Source of the DNA: Pochonia chlamydosporia 170
Taxonomy: Eukaryota > Ascomycota > Sordariomycetes > Hypocreales > Clavicipitaceae
Assembly: GCF_001653235.2 (NCBI RefSeq)
Contig: NC_035792.1
Span: 1,612,001-1,676,000 of the forward strand
Direction of reading: 5' to 3'
Length of the DNA: 64,000 nucleotides
The position numbers and the translations under genes were made by a program. This document shows positions 11,004 through 20,650 of the stretch, one piece after another. The number at the start of each line of letters is the position of its first letter. Within the stretch, counting starts at the first letter, position 1. Under the pieces are notes generated by a model. It was not told where the DNA came from and searched no databases. It saw only the letters and a list, made by a program, of their open reading frames with translations.

Positions 11004-11872
11004 ATGGCCAGCGAATCCGTCATCAGCGTCGAATACCGCGGCCGCGTCGCCGTCCTAACAATCAACAACGAAAAGAAGCTCAACGCCCTCTCACAACCGC
11101 AATACTACGAACTCGCCACCAAACTAAACGAAGTAGCCGCCCACGACGAAGTCTTCATCACCGTCCTCACCGGCAAAGGCCGCTTCTTCTCCGCGTAAGC
11201 AAACACCCCCAATCCTACCCTCCCACAAGTCTAACCTTCCATAGAGGCGCAGACGTCTCCATCGCCCGCGAAGCACCCTCCTCCCCCTCCGAAGCCCACA
11301 AGCTCTGGCTCCAGACCTTTGTCGCCTTCAACCTCAACATCACGCACATATTCGCCAACCACCCCAAGATCCTGGTCGTCGGGCTCAACGGCCCCGTGGT
11401 AGGCCTGTCCGCCGCGCTCGTCGGCTGGGCCGACTTCATCTACTGCACGCCGCACACGTTCCTCCTCACGCCCTTCTCGTCGCTGGGTTTGGTCGCAGAG
11501 GGTGGTGCGTCGCGCGCACTGGCGGCACGGCTGGGTCCCGCGCGCGCAAACGAGGCGCTCATCATGAGTAAGCGGATTGGGAGCGAGGAGCTGCTGCGGT
11601 GCGGGTTTGTGAATGAGGTGTTTGACTTTGGGAAGGGGGAGGACGAGGCGTTTAGGAGGAGGGTGCTGGAGGAGGTGGATGAGCGGCTGGGGGAGCATTT
11701 GAACGGCGAGAGTTTGGTGGGCATTAAGAAGTTGCTAAGGAGGCCGGAGGTGGAGGCGAATAATGCGCAGAATGTGCAGGAGGTGTTTGCTGGGTTGGAG
11801 AGGTTTGTGAGGGGGATTCCGCAGGAGGAGTTTCGGAAGTTGGCGAGCGGGGAGAAGAGGCATAAGCTTTAG
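11004..11872 (+). CDS. Peroxisomal enoyl-CoA hydratase/isomerase (Eci1/Dci1-like)
   Basis: Two exons, 11004-11194 and 11245-11872, give 272 residues of the crotonase fold. Visible features are the N-terminal VISVEYRGRVAVLTINN strand pair, the oxyanion-hole segment FFSAGADVS, the second segment around VVGLNGPVVGLSAALVGWAD, and GLVAEGGAS with the glutamate expected in delta3,delta2-enoyl-CoA isomerases. The protein ends in HKL, a variant of the peroxisomal PTS1 signal. The likely role is beta-oxidation of unsaturated fatty acids in peroxisomes. The 50-nt intron (GTAAGC...CATAG) splits the GADV codon region. The codon use changes along the gene, C-rich in the first half and G-rich in the last 250 bases. 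Confidence 0.85.
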
Positions 11873-11977
11873 ATTATGGTAAGAATATAGATTTTGAGTT
11901 GCGTGCTTGATAGTGTGTGCTGCATAAGAGTCAAGTTGGTTGGGATATGTAAATTTGTTCTATGTTTGACTCGGATT

Positions 11978-14314
11978 CTACGCCAACAACCCAAACAACA
12001 TGTTGACACGGCCCCAAAAGTCCTGCGCCGTCTTATTCACCCTTTTCCTTGCCGCTTCATCCAACTCGCTCCTCTTGTATACTTCCTCATCCAGCTTATC
12101 AAAGTCTTGGGCTCCTTCGCCTTTGCCAATACAGCACCGCAGAACGGCAACATCAAACAGCCATTGCGTACATAGGTCCTTGGCATCTACAGGAGTCTCC
12201 TTGCTCTCCTCATTCTCTTCCTCGCCAGAAGCTCCTTCACTTGATTCAGTCTCGGACAGTGCGTCCAGTTCCTTGTGCCACGGTTCGCACAACTTTGTTG
12301 CCAATAGGCTCTTCATCTTCCCAAGGGCCGCAGGCGTCCACAAATCAACTCCCAATTCTGTCATTGACAAGGACAAGTCCCGCAAGAACTGGAACACAGC
12401 AGGCGAAGGTTGACTTGGTAATGCTGGCTCTCCCTCCCACAGCGGCTTCATGGCCACGAGCTTATCTGACAGGCCACTGGATATGAACTCATTTGCAGAG
12501 GGGGTGCATACCGTGGCAGCCACTTGGCCGTGAAGGCTGGGAACCATGGATAACCCAAAATCTTTGATGGCCGGCCGGTCTGGCAGTTGTGTGCGGATAT
12601 CTCGCACCACACGGATGAGATAAATAGCAATGGCGCCGCTAGATATATGTCCAGAGTGCTGTTTCCACAACTCCTGTAGCTGATTTTCGAGGTCCGCAAA
12701 TGACTTGTCCAGTGTGGTGTCCAGCTTGTCCTGCAGCTTCTTGGGATCCTCCTTACTGAGCATCTTTTGTCTCGCCTCAATGGTTTCTTCGTCTTCAATC
12801 TCGTCGTAGTCATTGTCCCAGCGCTGCTTCCGTAGCTCCTCCACTACAGTCTTGACATCGTCGATGATATGAAACCACGACCCGTAGCTATGCGTTGCCT
12901 TGGACACTGCGTCATTGCGCCCGTACAAGCGGGACACAACCTCCTGAATGAAGGGGGCAGCACCATTCGACAAGGCCGTGTCGTAGCCCTGCTCGTCCCA
13001 TAAGCTGGTATGTTTGTCCGAAACGCCTTCTTGCCATCCTTCAAGGGTTGCTTTGACTTCAGAGCCTACCAGTCGCAATTTTGTGGCTTTGATTTCCACA
13101 ACCGCCAGTAACCTCGTGTTGATTGCCTCCCTCAACTCGTCTTGCATGTCTTGGGGATCGAATCCTTTGGCTCGCCCGCCGTCTCTTATCCATAGCTGTA
13201 ATACTTGGGTTCGTAGGTCGGTGATTGATTTGAAGTCCGACATGTGGTCGAGTGTCTTTTTCAACCCAGCTATGACGACCTGCGCACCCTTTTCGGCAAA
13301 AGTTCCCAGCATTTCTCTCGCTTGCTTGCCGTCAAGATCATCGTGATTAATAAACGGTGTAAAGTCTTGAATATCTTCACCACACCAGCGCTCGTAGATA
13401 TCCAACCGCAACCCTTCCAGTTGTTTCAGGGATGCATCTGCCAAGAGTTTTCGGCTCTTTAAACCAGATAGTGCCTGTGATAGCTTAACCGGGACCAAGG
13501 CCTGAACATCGAGTAGAGTCTTCGTATAGAGCCTTAAACTGCGAATCACGTCCTCCGTGGTGGTAGTTTGCTCGGCCTGCTCCAAGTCCAGCGTAATCTC
13601 CATGGCCCGTTGCCTCACCCGGATGAAGTGCCAGATCGCATGCTTGGCCCCCGAACTATTTGCCAGGCTATGAGCGCAGAGGGCCTTAATCACGTCTTCT
13701 GTATCTGTAGCGTCGTCTACAGTCTCAAGTAATCGTTCGATATTTCGCTGAATACGGCGTCGAAGTGATTCCAATGCCTTGCTCGCTGCGTCAACAGCAT
13801 GCTGGATGTCCGTTGACGACGCATCCTCCTTGAGATTCTTAACCAACAGTCGACTAATGACAAACACTTTGGTCGCCAGCACCAATCTGTCGCCTTTCTT
13901 CATCTGTTCGTCCAATCCGCCTCCGCCTCTCAATATCCTACCGACCATGAGGCCACATGATTCCAAGAGCTTCAGCCTCGCCATCTCGCTCGCATCCGAC
14001 TCTTTGTCCCGTGTGACGAATTTCCCCAGCCCAGCAGCTTTGGAGGAGATGACTGTCCGTCCACATCGTCCGCCCATCTTGCCCAAGAGGTCTTGAACTC
14101 GAGCATTGTCGCCGCGCATGTGGACGATCGTGTCGGCAGTCCCGAGAAGCTCGCGGTACGAGCCACCGACCTGCGTCCGTAGACGAGTCGCCTTTTCTTC
14201 AATCTGTACATGTAAGGATTTGTGAATGGATCGAATCTGGGGAAGCGTATGGCTTCCGGAGAAGATGTCGGCCGAGGAGGTGAGCGTGGACGGGTCGGGG
14301 GTATTGGAAGCCAT
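11978..14314 (-). CDS. cog1: Conserved oligomeric Golgi complex subunit Cog1
   Basis: The intronless minus-strand gene codes for 778 residues. The N-terminus carries the Cog1/Vps51-type helical start: IFSGSHTLPQIRSIHKSLH, then LRTQVGGSYRELLGTADTIV and IVHMRGDNARVQDLLGKMG. The rest is mostly alpha-helical and acidic, with an acidic insert (SETESSEGASGEEENEESKE) before the C-terminal segment CTQWLFDVAVLRCCIG. Cog1 belongs to lobe A of the COG tether that sorts vesicles recycling within the Golgi. The gene converges on the isomerase gene with about 105 bp between stops. The start is the first ATG of the conserved N-terminal segment. Confidence 0.88.
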   Translation of the reverse strand: MASNTPDPSTLTSSADIFSGSHTLPQIRSIHKSLHVQIEEKATRLRTQVGGSYRELLGTADTIVHMRGDNARVQDLLGKMGGRCGRTVISSKAAGLGKFVTRDKESDASEMARLKLLESCGLMVGRILRGGGGLDEQMKKGDRLVLATKVFVISRLLVKNLKEDASSTDIQHAVDAASKALESLRRRIQRNIERLLETVDDATDTEDVIKALCAHSLANSSGAKHAIWHFIRVRQRAMEITLDLEQAEQTTTTEDVIRSLRLYTKTLLDVQALVPVKLSQALSGLKSRKLLADASLKQLEGLRLDIYERWCGEDIQDFTPFINHDDLDGKQAREMLGTFAEKGAQVVIAGLKKTLDHMSDFKSITDLRTQVLQLWIRDGGRAKGFDPQDMQDELREAINTRLLAVVEIKATKLRLVGSEVKATLEGWQEGVSDKHTSLWDEQGYDTALSNGAAPFIQEVVSRLYGRNDAVSKATHSYGSWFHIIDDVKTVVEELRKQRWDNDYDEIEDEETIEARQKMLSKEDPKKLQDKLDTTLDKSFADLENQLQELWKQHSGHISSGAIAIYLIRVVRDIRTQLPDRPAIKDFGLSMVPSLHGQVAATVCTPSANEFISSGLSDKLVAMKPLWEGEPALPSQPSPAVFQFLRDLSLSMTELGVDLWTPAALGKMKSLLATKLCEPWHKELDALSETESSEGASGEEENEESKETPVDAKDLCTQWLFDVAVLRCCIGKGEGAQDFDKLDEEVYKRSELDEAARKRVNKTAQDFWGRVNMLFGLLA

Positions 14315-14643
14315 TGCGACGGCTGGCGCCTCGGTGGCGGGAAGTTGTGGGAGGCTGCTATAATGACTGAATCATTGGGGCATTGACGAAGCTTCTTGCG
14401 AGAGGTGCGGCGCGGAAAGCACACAATTTCAGCTGGTGTTTACGTAGATGTTGGGATAACGAGGTAACACAGCGCTTGGTGGTCGAAGAGACGTGGTCTT
14501 GGTGGGGCAGCTCATCAACCCGCCCTCACTCACCAGTTTGGAACATGGCCACATATCAAAGTTGGCACAACGCAGACAGATGACTCGGGCAATTGATCAA
14601 CAACATGATGCGAATAGTATATGCTTTATTTGGTGTCCATATT
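14315..14643. other. Intergenic region between cog1 and utp3
   Basis: A 329-bp gap between two minus-strand genes. It holds the cog1 promoter and the utp3 3' UTR. Nothing else is seen. Confidence 0.5.
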
Positions 14644-16497
14644 CTACAACTTGACGCTCTTGACCACGCCGACATTAATACCCGACGTCTCTCCTTGGTA
14701 GCCTCCCTTGGGCTCACCACCTTTCCAGACTGGCTTCATACTCTTCAACTTCTTCTGCTTGGCTTCGTACTGCTTTCTCCTCTTGACTCTTGGGTTTCTA
14801 ACATCCTTGTTCCGCTTGGGAGCCAAGCCCTTGTTCTTCTCAATAGCATATGTAATCTTCCTCTTGCCGTCCTCGCCCACCTCTTCATTCTCAACCACTC
14901 TGTCGGCCTTGCTTGCTGCAGCGTAAGCAGCGTAGCGAGCAGCCTTCTCGTCTCGCTTGTTCTTTGATTTATGAGCCACCATATCATAGTACTCATTTTC
15001 ATCATTTCGAAGAGCATTCGCAGCAGCATTGTCATCATCGTCGCTGTCGTCGCCCAGATCAGCACCGTGCTTTGAATCTTGCTTTCCTCGCTTCTCAGCT
15101 GCAGCAATGAGACGGGCTTGTCGGTCTCTAAGTCGTTCACGGTGGGGGATATCCATATCTCCTCCGGCGTCACGACCAGCACCAGCACGCTTGTTGGCCT
15201 TTTGTGTGATTTGTGAGGTGTAGAACTTGAGACTCTTCTTGCGGGCAGCCTTGTCGGCAGCAGTTCGAGCATCCATAGTGTCTTCTTCGCCAAAGTCGGA
15301 ATTGTCGTCTTCTTTGGCAGCTGTGGCGAGCTTTGACTTTCGTTTTGACTTTCCAGATGGGAGTGGTAGGTCGTAGAGGTCGGAAACGCTGTTTTCGATG
15401 GCCTTGGCTTTTGCAAGCTTCTTTGCTTCCTTTGCAGCCGCAACCTTGTCCTTCTTGGCGGATTTCTTCTTCTTGGTGGAGTCCAACGCAGTCAAGGCGT
15501 CGTCTAGAGCGTACTGTCCATCCAGGTCCGCTGCCAGCGACATTGACGTCTCATCCGGGTTGCTTGCGGCTGTCAGGTTCTTGACTCGATCCCAAGCCTC
15601 GCGGCACTTTAGTAATGTCTCCATAACCTCATGGTCTCGCAGATCGGTTGCCGACAAGGGCTTTTGTAGTTTTGTCGCATCTCGCGCAGGTGATGTGAGG
15701 ATTGCGAAGTAGCTAGCCAGGGTGGCCACATAGCATCCAAGAACCCAGTACTTGATGCCTTCGATTGAAGCATCTGGTTGGCTGGCGGCATCTTCTTTGA
15801 GGCCAAGGTAGACGGGGTGAAGCTCTTCCAGCTCGCTTGCCAAATGCTCGAATTCTGGGTATCGGGTTGACAATAACCGTGACCGCTCCTCGACGCTCAT
15901 ATCTGGGGTGACTTCAATATCCTTGAGAACCTCAACGACCTTCTCTTCGCCCTCTTCGGGTTCGGGCTCTCCGGTTAACCACTCATCGCCGTCAAATACG
16001 AAATCTTCCTCCTTCATTTTGGAAAGCTTTTTCTGCTGCAGTCTCTTGGCTTCGGCCTCTTCTTCGAGCGCATCGGCCTCGGTCTCAATGTTATCGGCGT
16101 CATAGTATTCTCGTTTGGAGGATCCCCACCAGCCAGAGTCGCCTTCTTCGTCCTCATCCTCGGGTTCGTCCTCGTCGTCATCATCGTCGTGTTTTCTTGA
16201 TGCCTTCTTGGACTTTGTCTGTGATCGGGGTGCTTTTTGGTCGTCTTCGGATTCCGTGTCTTCGTACCCCAGAACCTCCTCGTCTGAAAACTCAATGTCA
16301 TCGTCCTGTTGCCTTCTACGTTTTGAATCCGGCTCGTCATCGAGCATTATGGTGTCCTTGTTCATAAAGTATTCATCTTCGGAATCGGCGACATCTTGGT
16401 AGGTCTTAATGGGTCCCAGCCGGGCATCGGATTGATCGAGTTCCTTTGGACCCTTGGGGGCGGCATTCCGACTGCCAGCTTTTCTTTTCTTTGCCAT
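14644..16497 (-). CDS. utp3: Small-subunit processome protein Utp3/Sas10
   Basis: Minus strand, 617 residues, no intron. I start the gene at the ATG that gives MAKKRKAGSRN; the frame is open for 70 more codons upstream, but that part is not protein-like. Features in order: a basic N-terminus, long acidic tracts (DDDDDEDEPEDEDEEGDSG), the Sas10/Utp3/C1D domain around LSTRYPEFEHLASELEELHP, a Lys-rich linker, and the C-terminal Sas10 domain (RKITYAIEKNKGLAPKRNK, NPRVKRRKQYEAKQKKL). It works in the nucleolus in 18S rRNA maturation and has a reported silencing link in yeast. The repeated acidic codons create long antisense ORFs, which I ignore. Confidence 0.92.
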   Translation of the reverse strand: MAKKRKAGSRNAAPKGPKELDQSDARLGPIKTYQDVADSEDEYFMNKDTIMLDDEPDSKRRRQQDDDIEFSDEEVLGYEDTESEDDQKAPRSQTKSKKASRKHDDDDDEDEPEDEDEEGDSGWWGSSKREYYDADNIETEADALEEEAEAKRLQQKKLSKMKEEDFVFDGDEWLTGEPEPEEGEEKVVEVLKDIEVTPDMSVEERSRLLSTRYPEFEHLASELEELHPVYLGLKEDAASQPDASIEGIKYWVLGCYVATLASYFAILTSPARDATKLQKPLSATDLRDHEVMETLLKCREAWDRVKNLTAASNPDETSMSLAADLDGQYALDDALTALDSTKKKKSAKKDKVAAAKEAKKLAKAKAIENSVSDLYDLPLPSGKSKRKSKLATAAKEDDNSDFGEEDTMDARTAADKAARKKSLKFYTSQITQKANKRAGAGRDAGGDMDIPHRERLRDRQARLIAAAEKRGKQDSKHGADLGDDSDDDDNAAANALRNDENEYYDMVAHKSKNKRDEKAARYAAYAAASKADRVVENEEVGEDGKRKITYAIEKNKGLAPKRNKDVRNPRVKRRKQYEAKQKKLKSMKPVWKGGEPKGGYQGETSGINVGVVKSVKL

Positions 16498-17395
16498 TGT
16501 GGGATGATTGATTTGCAGGCTCCCTGGGTAGGAATTGCGTGCAAAGGATGTCTGATCACTTCGTGATGGGCTGCCGTGCGGATTGACCACTAGTGGGACA
16601 ACTTTTTTTTCTGCCGCCTTGGACTTGGAAAATTTCCAGGACGGGCGACTGATAAGATAAGAGGTCACTGTCTTCAATGTTGTCTGGTTCGAATGGAGCC
16701 GCCCCACCTCGCAGCGAACAACCTCAATTTCAGTGGGTGTCCAAAGTCAAGTTCCTAGGTATTTGAACTTAACAATACTACTTTAGACAAGTAAAAGGTA
16801 TCGCAGATCAATATTCTGATATGTTAGGGTACCTTTACCACAGACTGCGATTGTTTATTGGCAACCTTTGAACCAGCTCGTGCAGAGATTGATATTATAC
16901 GAACATTCAAATGCCCCATCACTGTGTAGAATGTCTCAAGTGCTCACAGACCCTTGCTGCCCAAGTGTGGGTGGGGGGAGAACAACATTGAACAACTTGA
17001 CCCGTTGAGACAACACTTGAGCTCATATCTCCTGGTATATCTTCAGCAGCTTTGGTCATTGCAATACATCAAGATGCACATGCCTTGCGCACATTGGACA
17101 CGACTACAGACAAAAAGAAGATCCCTCATTCTCCAACAAACCTAACATGGCAAGGTCTACAACAAAGACTGTGACATACGAACAATCCATTGAGGCGGAT
17201 TAGTCCTTCCGTCGAGTTATGCAAAGCTACCAAGTCAAGAATTGATGCAGCGTATTCTCTACGACAAGGCTCACAACCGTTTTCGCATGCTTCGCAATAG
17301 TCATTCCTTTTTTGCTCGCCAATTTAACCTCCAGCGCGGAAATCATGAAAGGGGGGGAGCGAAGGTCTCCCTAACATCAATACGACAACGAGAAA
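16498..17395. other. Intergenic region before the phosphotransferase-like gene
   Basis: This is AT-richer than its surroundings. A CCTAGGTA element sits at 16754-16761. No supported gene is present. Confidence 0.45.
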
Positions 17396-18529
17396 ATGCA
17401 GCCCCGAATGCGTTTCGATGATGTTGCGTGGGAGGAAAGCGAAAATATCGAAAGTGCTTGGGTGAAAGCTATTCTCCAAGAAACATCTCTCCGAGCAATT
17501 GGCCAATTCATCGTTAAACATCGACAGGGCATCCCAACGGAGCTGTGCGATCCTAAAGCCGGGGCTTTCAACGTCCATTTCCGCATGAAATTTCAAGATG
17601 GCGGCTCGGCCGTAATCCGATTTCCTAAGCCAGGCTGCACTATGTTTCCCGAGGAGAAGATCCGAAACGAGGTCGCTGTGATGAAGTATATCCAGGATAA
17701 CACTTCTATACCCGTACCATTTATTCTGCACTGGGGGACAAAGGAAGAAAGTCCTCTTGGACTTGGACCATTCATTATAATGAAATACATCGACCACGAC
17801 ACGGACGTCGGCAAGGTACTGGACATGCCTGAGCTAGATTGGAGGGAGCGGCCACGGCTTGACCCGCATGTTGACCCGAATAAACTCGAAGTGCTTTATC
17901 GCCAGCTTGCCGATGTCCTGCTGCAGCTATCCAAGCTAGAGTTTCCAACGATTGGTTCTCTTGAGGAGGTTGACGAATTTACATGGGAAGCTCGGCGACG
18001 TCCTCTCTCTATCCACATGAACGAGCTGGTAAGATTGGGGACGTTGCCACGAGACAAGTTGCCAAACGAAACATACGGCGCTTCATGCGACTACTTTGAA
18101 GCATTAGCACAATTACACATCGATCATCTGAAGCACCAGAGAAATGACGCCGTGGATTCCGAAATCGATTGCCGGCGTAAGTACATCGCCAGGCGTTTAT
18201 TCCAGGGACTCTCCAAACAACGCAAACTAGCATCCAGTACATTCACTAATGGACCATTTAAACTGTGGTGTGACGACCTCAGACCGTCAAATATCCTGCT
18301 GGATGCGAACATGCAAATCGTCGAGGTGGTAGATTGGGAATTTACATATGCTGCGCCAGCCGAGTTCTCCTTCGCGCCGCCTGATTCATCGCCACGGTGC
18401 GAACTCGTTCACAATCATGCCTTGAGCCAGGGAGAGACTGTCATTGTGACAAGAGCGCTGGATCTGAACACCATGAAAGTAAGCAACTCCATCTCGCCAC
18501 CGATAAGTACATCTGCTAATTCACAATAG
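17396..18529 (+). CDS. Aminoglycoside-phosphotransferase-like protein, C-terminus altered
   Basis: The 377-residue frame carries the fungal APH/choline-kinase-like fold: the N-lobe segment GGSAVIRFPKPG, the hinge GPFIIMKYIDHD, then the catalytic-loop region FKLWCDDLRPSNILLD and the metal-binding DWEFTYAAPAEFS. The first catalytic Asp motif reads CDD where bacterial enzymes have HGD, as is common in the fungal branch. In this branch the sequence after DWEFTYAAPAEFS normally continues with PPWW and about 100 more helical residues. Here it changes abruptly after APP (about base 18380) into unrelated sequence. An intron-like segment at 18479-18529 (GTAAGC, TGCTAAT, CAATAG) lies inside the last codons; if spliced, the product ends about 21 residues later. 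The gene therefore looks truncated or joined to the next one. Substrate unknown. Confidence 0.65.
   Translation: MQPRMRFDDVAWEESENIESAWVKAILQETSLRAIGQFIVKHRQGIPTELCDPKAGAFNVHFRMKFQDGGSAVIRFPKPGCTMFPEEKIRNEVAVMKYIQDNTSIPVPFILHWGTKEESPLGLGPFIIMKYIDHDTDVGKVLDMPELDWRERPRLDPHVDPNKLEVLYRQLADVLLQLSKLEFPTIGSLEEVDEFTWEARRRPLSIHMNELVRLGTLPRDKLPNETYGASCDYFEALAQLHIDHLKHQRNDAVDSEIDCRRKYIARRLFQGLSKQRKLASSTFTNGPFKLWCDDLRPSNILLDANMQIVEVVDWEFTYAAPAEFSFAPPDSSPRCELVHNHALSQGETVIVTRALDLNTMKVSNSISPPISTSANSQ
18479..18529 (+). other. Intron-like sequence at the phosphotransferase/DUF7924 junction
   Basis: These 51 nt have donor GTAAGC, branch TGCTAAT and acceptor CAATAG, the same layout as confirmed introns here. 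Its use connects the phosphotransferase frame to a frame with an early stop. The DUF7924 frame would need a one-base phase difference. It may be the first intron of the downstream gene, left out of phase by an indel. Confidence 0.5.
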
Positions 18530-19818
18530 CACCATGCCTTGGGAAGGGAAGCAGGAAAAGGAAGCCTGAAGATGAGCGAGACGAGACTACCTTGAAAAGG
18601 CGGCAATTAGACGACTCGGTTCCAGCTTGCACAACACACCAGGTTGAAGCGATTGTCGACCAACCCATCAGGCGAGAGCAACCAGACGAAGACGGGCAGG
18701 TGATTGTGAATTATCCGCCCACGTTTTCAGCCGGCAGCTTCGTTTACGAACGATCGCTGACAGACTGTACAAGGTCTGTAACCTCAAGCGACCAAGAAGA
18801 CCAAGAAGACCAAGAACGGAGAGAGGAAGAGAGTGAATATTACCAATGCCGGCGTCATGTCGCACTGTTACGAGACAAAAATTGCTATATGACGGACTCT
18901 AAGAAAGGGATTTGCCGCGAAAGTGAAGAGGTTATTGCTCATCTTTTGAGCACCCCTGCACAACACTCATATTTCCGCGACCCTAATTTCTTAGAGAAAT
19001 GGAAGCACGCGCCGTATCGGAACAAAGAGAGCGTACTTCACCACATAACCCCCGAACTTGTCCCTTCCGCGGAAGCACGAACGGATCGTGGCGCACGAAA
19101 ACTACAATGGCTTACTGAAAGCACAAACGAAGCATGGAGTGAGGTAAAGCCCTTGATAAAGCACCGCCCGCATCCAGATTACTCTGTTGGCTTCCATCGA
19201 CAGATATTCACCAAGCGCGACCGAGAGAATATGATCCCGGTTAGTGACAGATTTATCGTTGGTGAGAGCTCAAGGATCATGGCCACGCCCCTAATGTACT
19301 TCCCATTTCTGTCATGCGACGTGAAGGACCCCGATGCATTGCCTTGCCACGCCGACTCTCTGAACGCTCATTCGGCAACACTGGGTGTACGAGCTGTTGT
19401 CGAATTGTTTAAGGCGGTAAACCGCCTGCACGAGATTGATCGCTGGGTACTAGCATTTTCGGTGTCGCATAATCATCGGGAAGTGCGAATTTATGGTCAC
19501 TACGCTGATTTTGAGGATGGAGATATACGATATTACTGTCATCCGATCTGCATGTTTGATTTTATGCACCATAGTGCTGAGGAGGTCTTCACAACAAATC
19601 GTTTCATCCAGAACGTATATGAAAAATGGGCGCCATGTCATTTAGAGCTGCCTTTTTATGTGAGGCTACCTCCTTCCCCGCAAATGAAGTATATGTATTG
19701 CCGTGGTCTTCAGCGTCGTAGGAGGGCGGAAATTAAATCTGCTAACAAGAGAGTCTTGCGGAGGACTGAAGCTGACTTTGGAAGCGCTTATGGTCATCAT
19801 GACAGTGAGTGCGAATAG
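18530..19818 (+). CDS. Fungal protein of the DUF7924 type, possible PD-(D/E)xK nuclease fold
   Basis: Open frame (phase 1) through 19818 with no stop. The 5' end is uncertain, since the first in-frame ATG is only at 18889. The first part is Lys/Arg-rich (RKRKPEDERDETTLKRRQL), which suggests a nuclear localisation signal, and an acidic Gln/Glu tract follows. The globular part has the hallmarks I associate with the large fungal family DUF7924: YFRDPNFLEKWKHAPYRNKE, TPELVPSAEA, PHPDYSVGFHRQIFT, ATPLMYFPFLSCDVK, HSATLGVRAVVELFKAVN and VLAFSVSHNHREVRIYGHY. The PD at HPDYS and the D-x-K in CDVK, about 50 residues apart and each in a predicted strand, resemble a PD-(D/E)xK nuclease core; this is inference. 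The gene directly follows the phosphotransferase-like fragment on the same strand. The C-terminal 40 residues are basic. Confidence 0.7.
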
Positions 19819-20420
19819 GCTAGAAATTTAGAATTATATCAAGTATGCTTAGAAAAGCTATATTAATATAGGGGAGCGGAACGTATTCCAATTTGGAAGA
19901 GATATAACACGCTGCCAAAGGAATCGCATATCAGGTTGTGTGCAAAGGCGGGTTGAGAAGTATTGGTATATTCTTGGATGCAGACTGTAAGGTGTGTGTT
20001 AGTGTATTAGCTTGCCTGACTCGTTTTATAAGATTAATTGTCAAATTCTCTGGACACATCAATTGCTGCATTCAGCTGAGTGATGGGGAGCATGCAGGCA
20101 AATGCCGACAGGAGACAGGATACAGGAGGCGGCTCGGCTGCAGCGGCGCATGACCAAAAATCCAAGTCATGTCGAAGCCAAAAAAAGAAAAGGGCGACAT
20201 CGAAAACTGGATGGTGGCCGGAACACACATACAAGATGATGGTGTCTAGTGTTTTGTTTAAACATTGAACCTCGGGGAACAAACTGGGCTGTCCGTCTTG
20301 TGCACCATTGTCAGCTTGGCTTTAAATAGGAAGCTAATATTTTTTTTTTTTTCGCATTTATTGACGCGTAAATGGATTGCCATGACCATCTAAGTACCTA
20401 TATGCAGGCGGAAGCACAAT

Positions 20421-20536
20421 GTACAGTCTGTAGTCACAGTGTACAGTCTGTGGTGAGAAGTATTTGCCCACTTGCTCGTATACACCAGTACGTCGTAGTA
20501 TACTCCAGTATACTCCATATATGGGCATATACTACG
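20421..20536. repeat. Short direct and inverted repeats
   Basis: GTACAGTCTGT occurs twice with a 20-nt period (20421-20431 and 20441-20451). CGTAGTATA (20494-20502) and TATACTACG (20528-20536) are inverted arms, with the palindrome CCATATATGG (20515-20524) between them. No boundaries of a mobile element are visible. Confidence 0.5.
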
Positions 20537-20638
20537 ATATGTGATACTTTACCTTTTACAACATGGAGTCTGGTTTAAATACTCGTTTGGTGTTTGTCAT
20601 CTACTTGAGTACAGCAGGGGGGCAGAAGTACTCCGTAC

Positions 20639-20650
20639 CTACCTAGGTAG
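20639..20650. repeat. Second copy of the palindrome CTACCTAGGTAG
   Basis: This 12-mer is identical to the one at 6756-6767 and lies within the region upstream of the ClC gene. Confidence 0.5.

Noticed and set aside
15908..16402. Ser-rich plus-strand ORFs opposite utp3
   Set aside because: These are complements of GAA/GAT tracts coding the acidic regions of Utp3.
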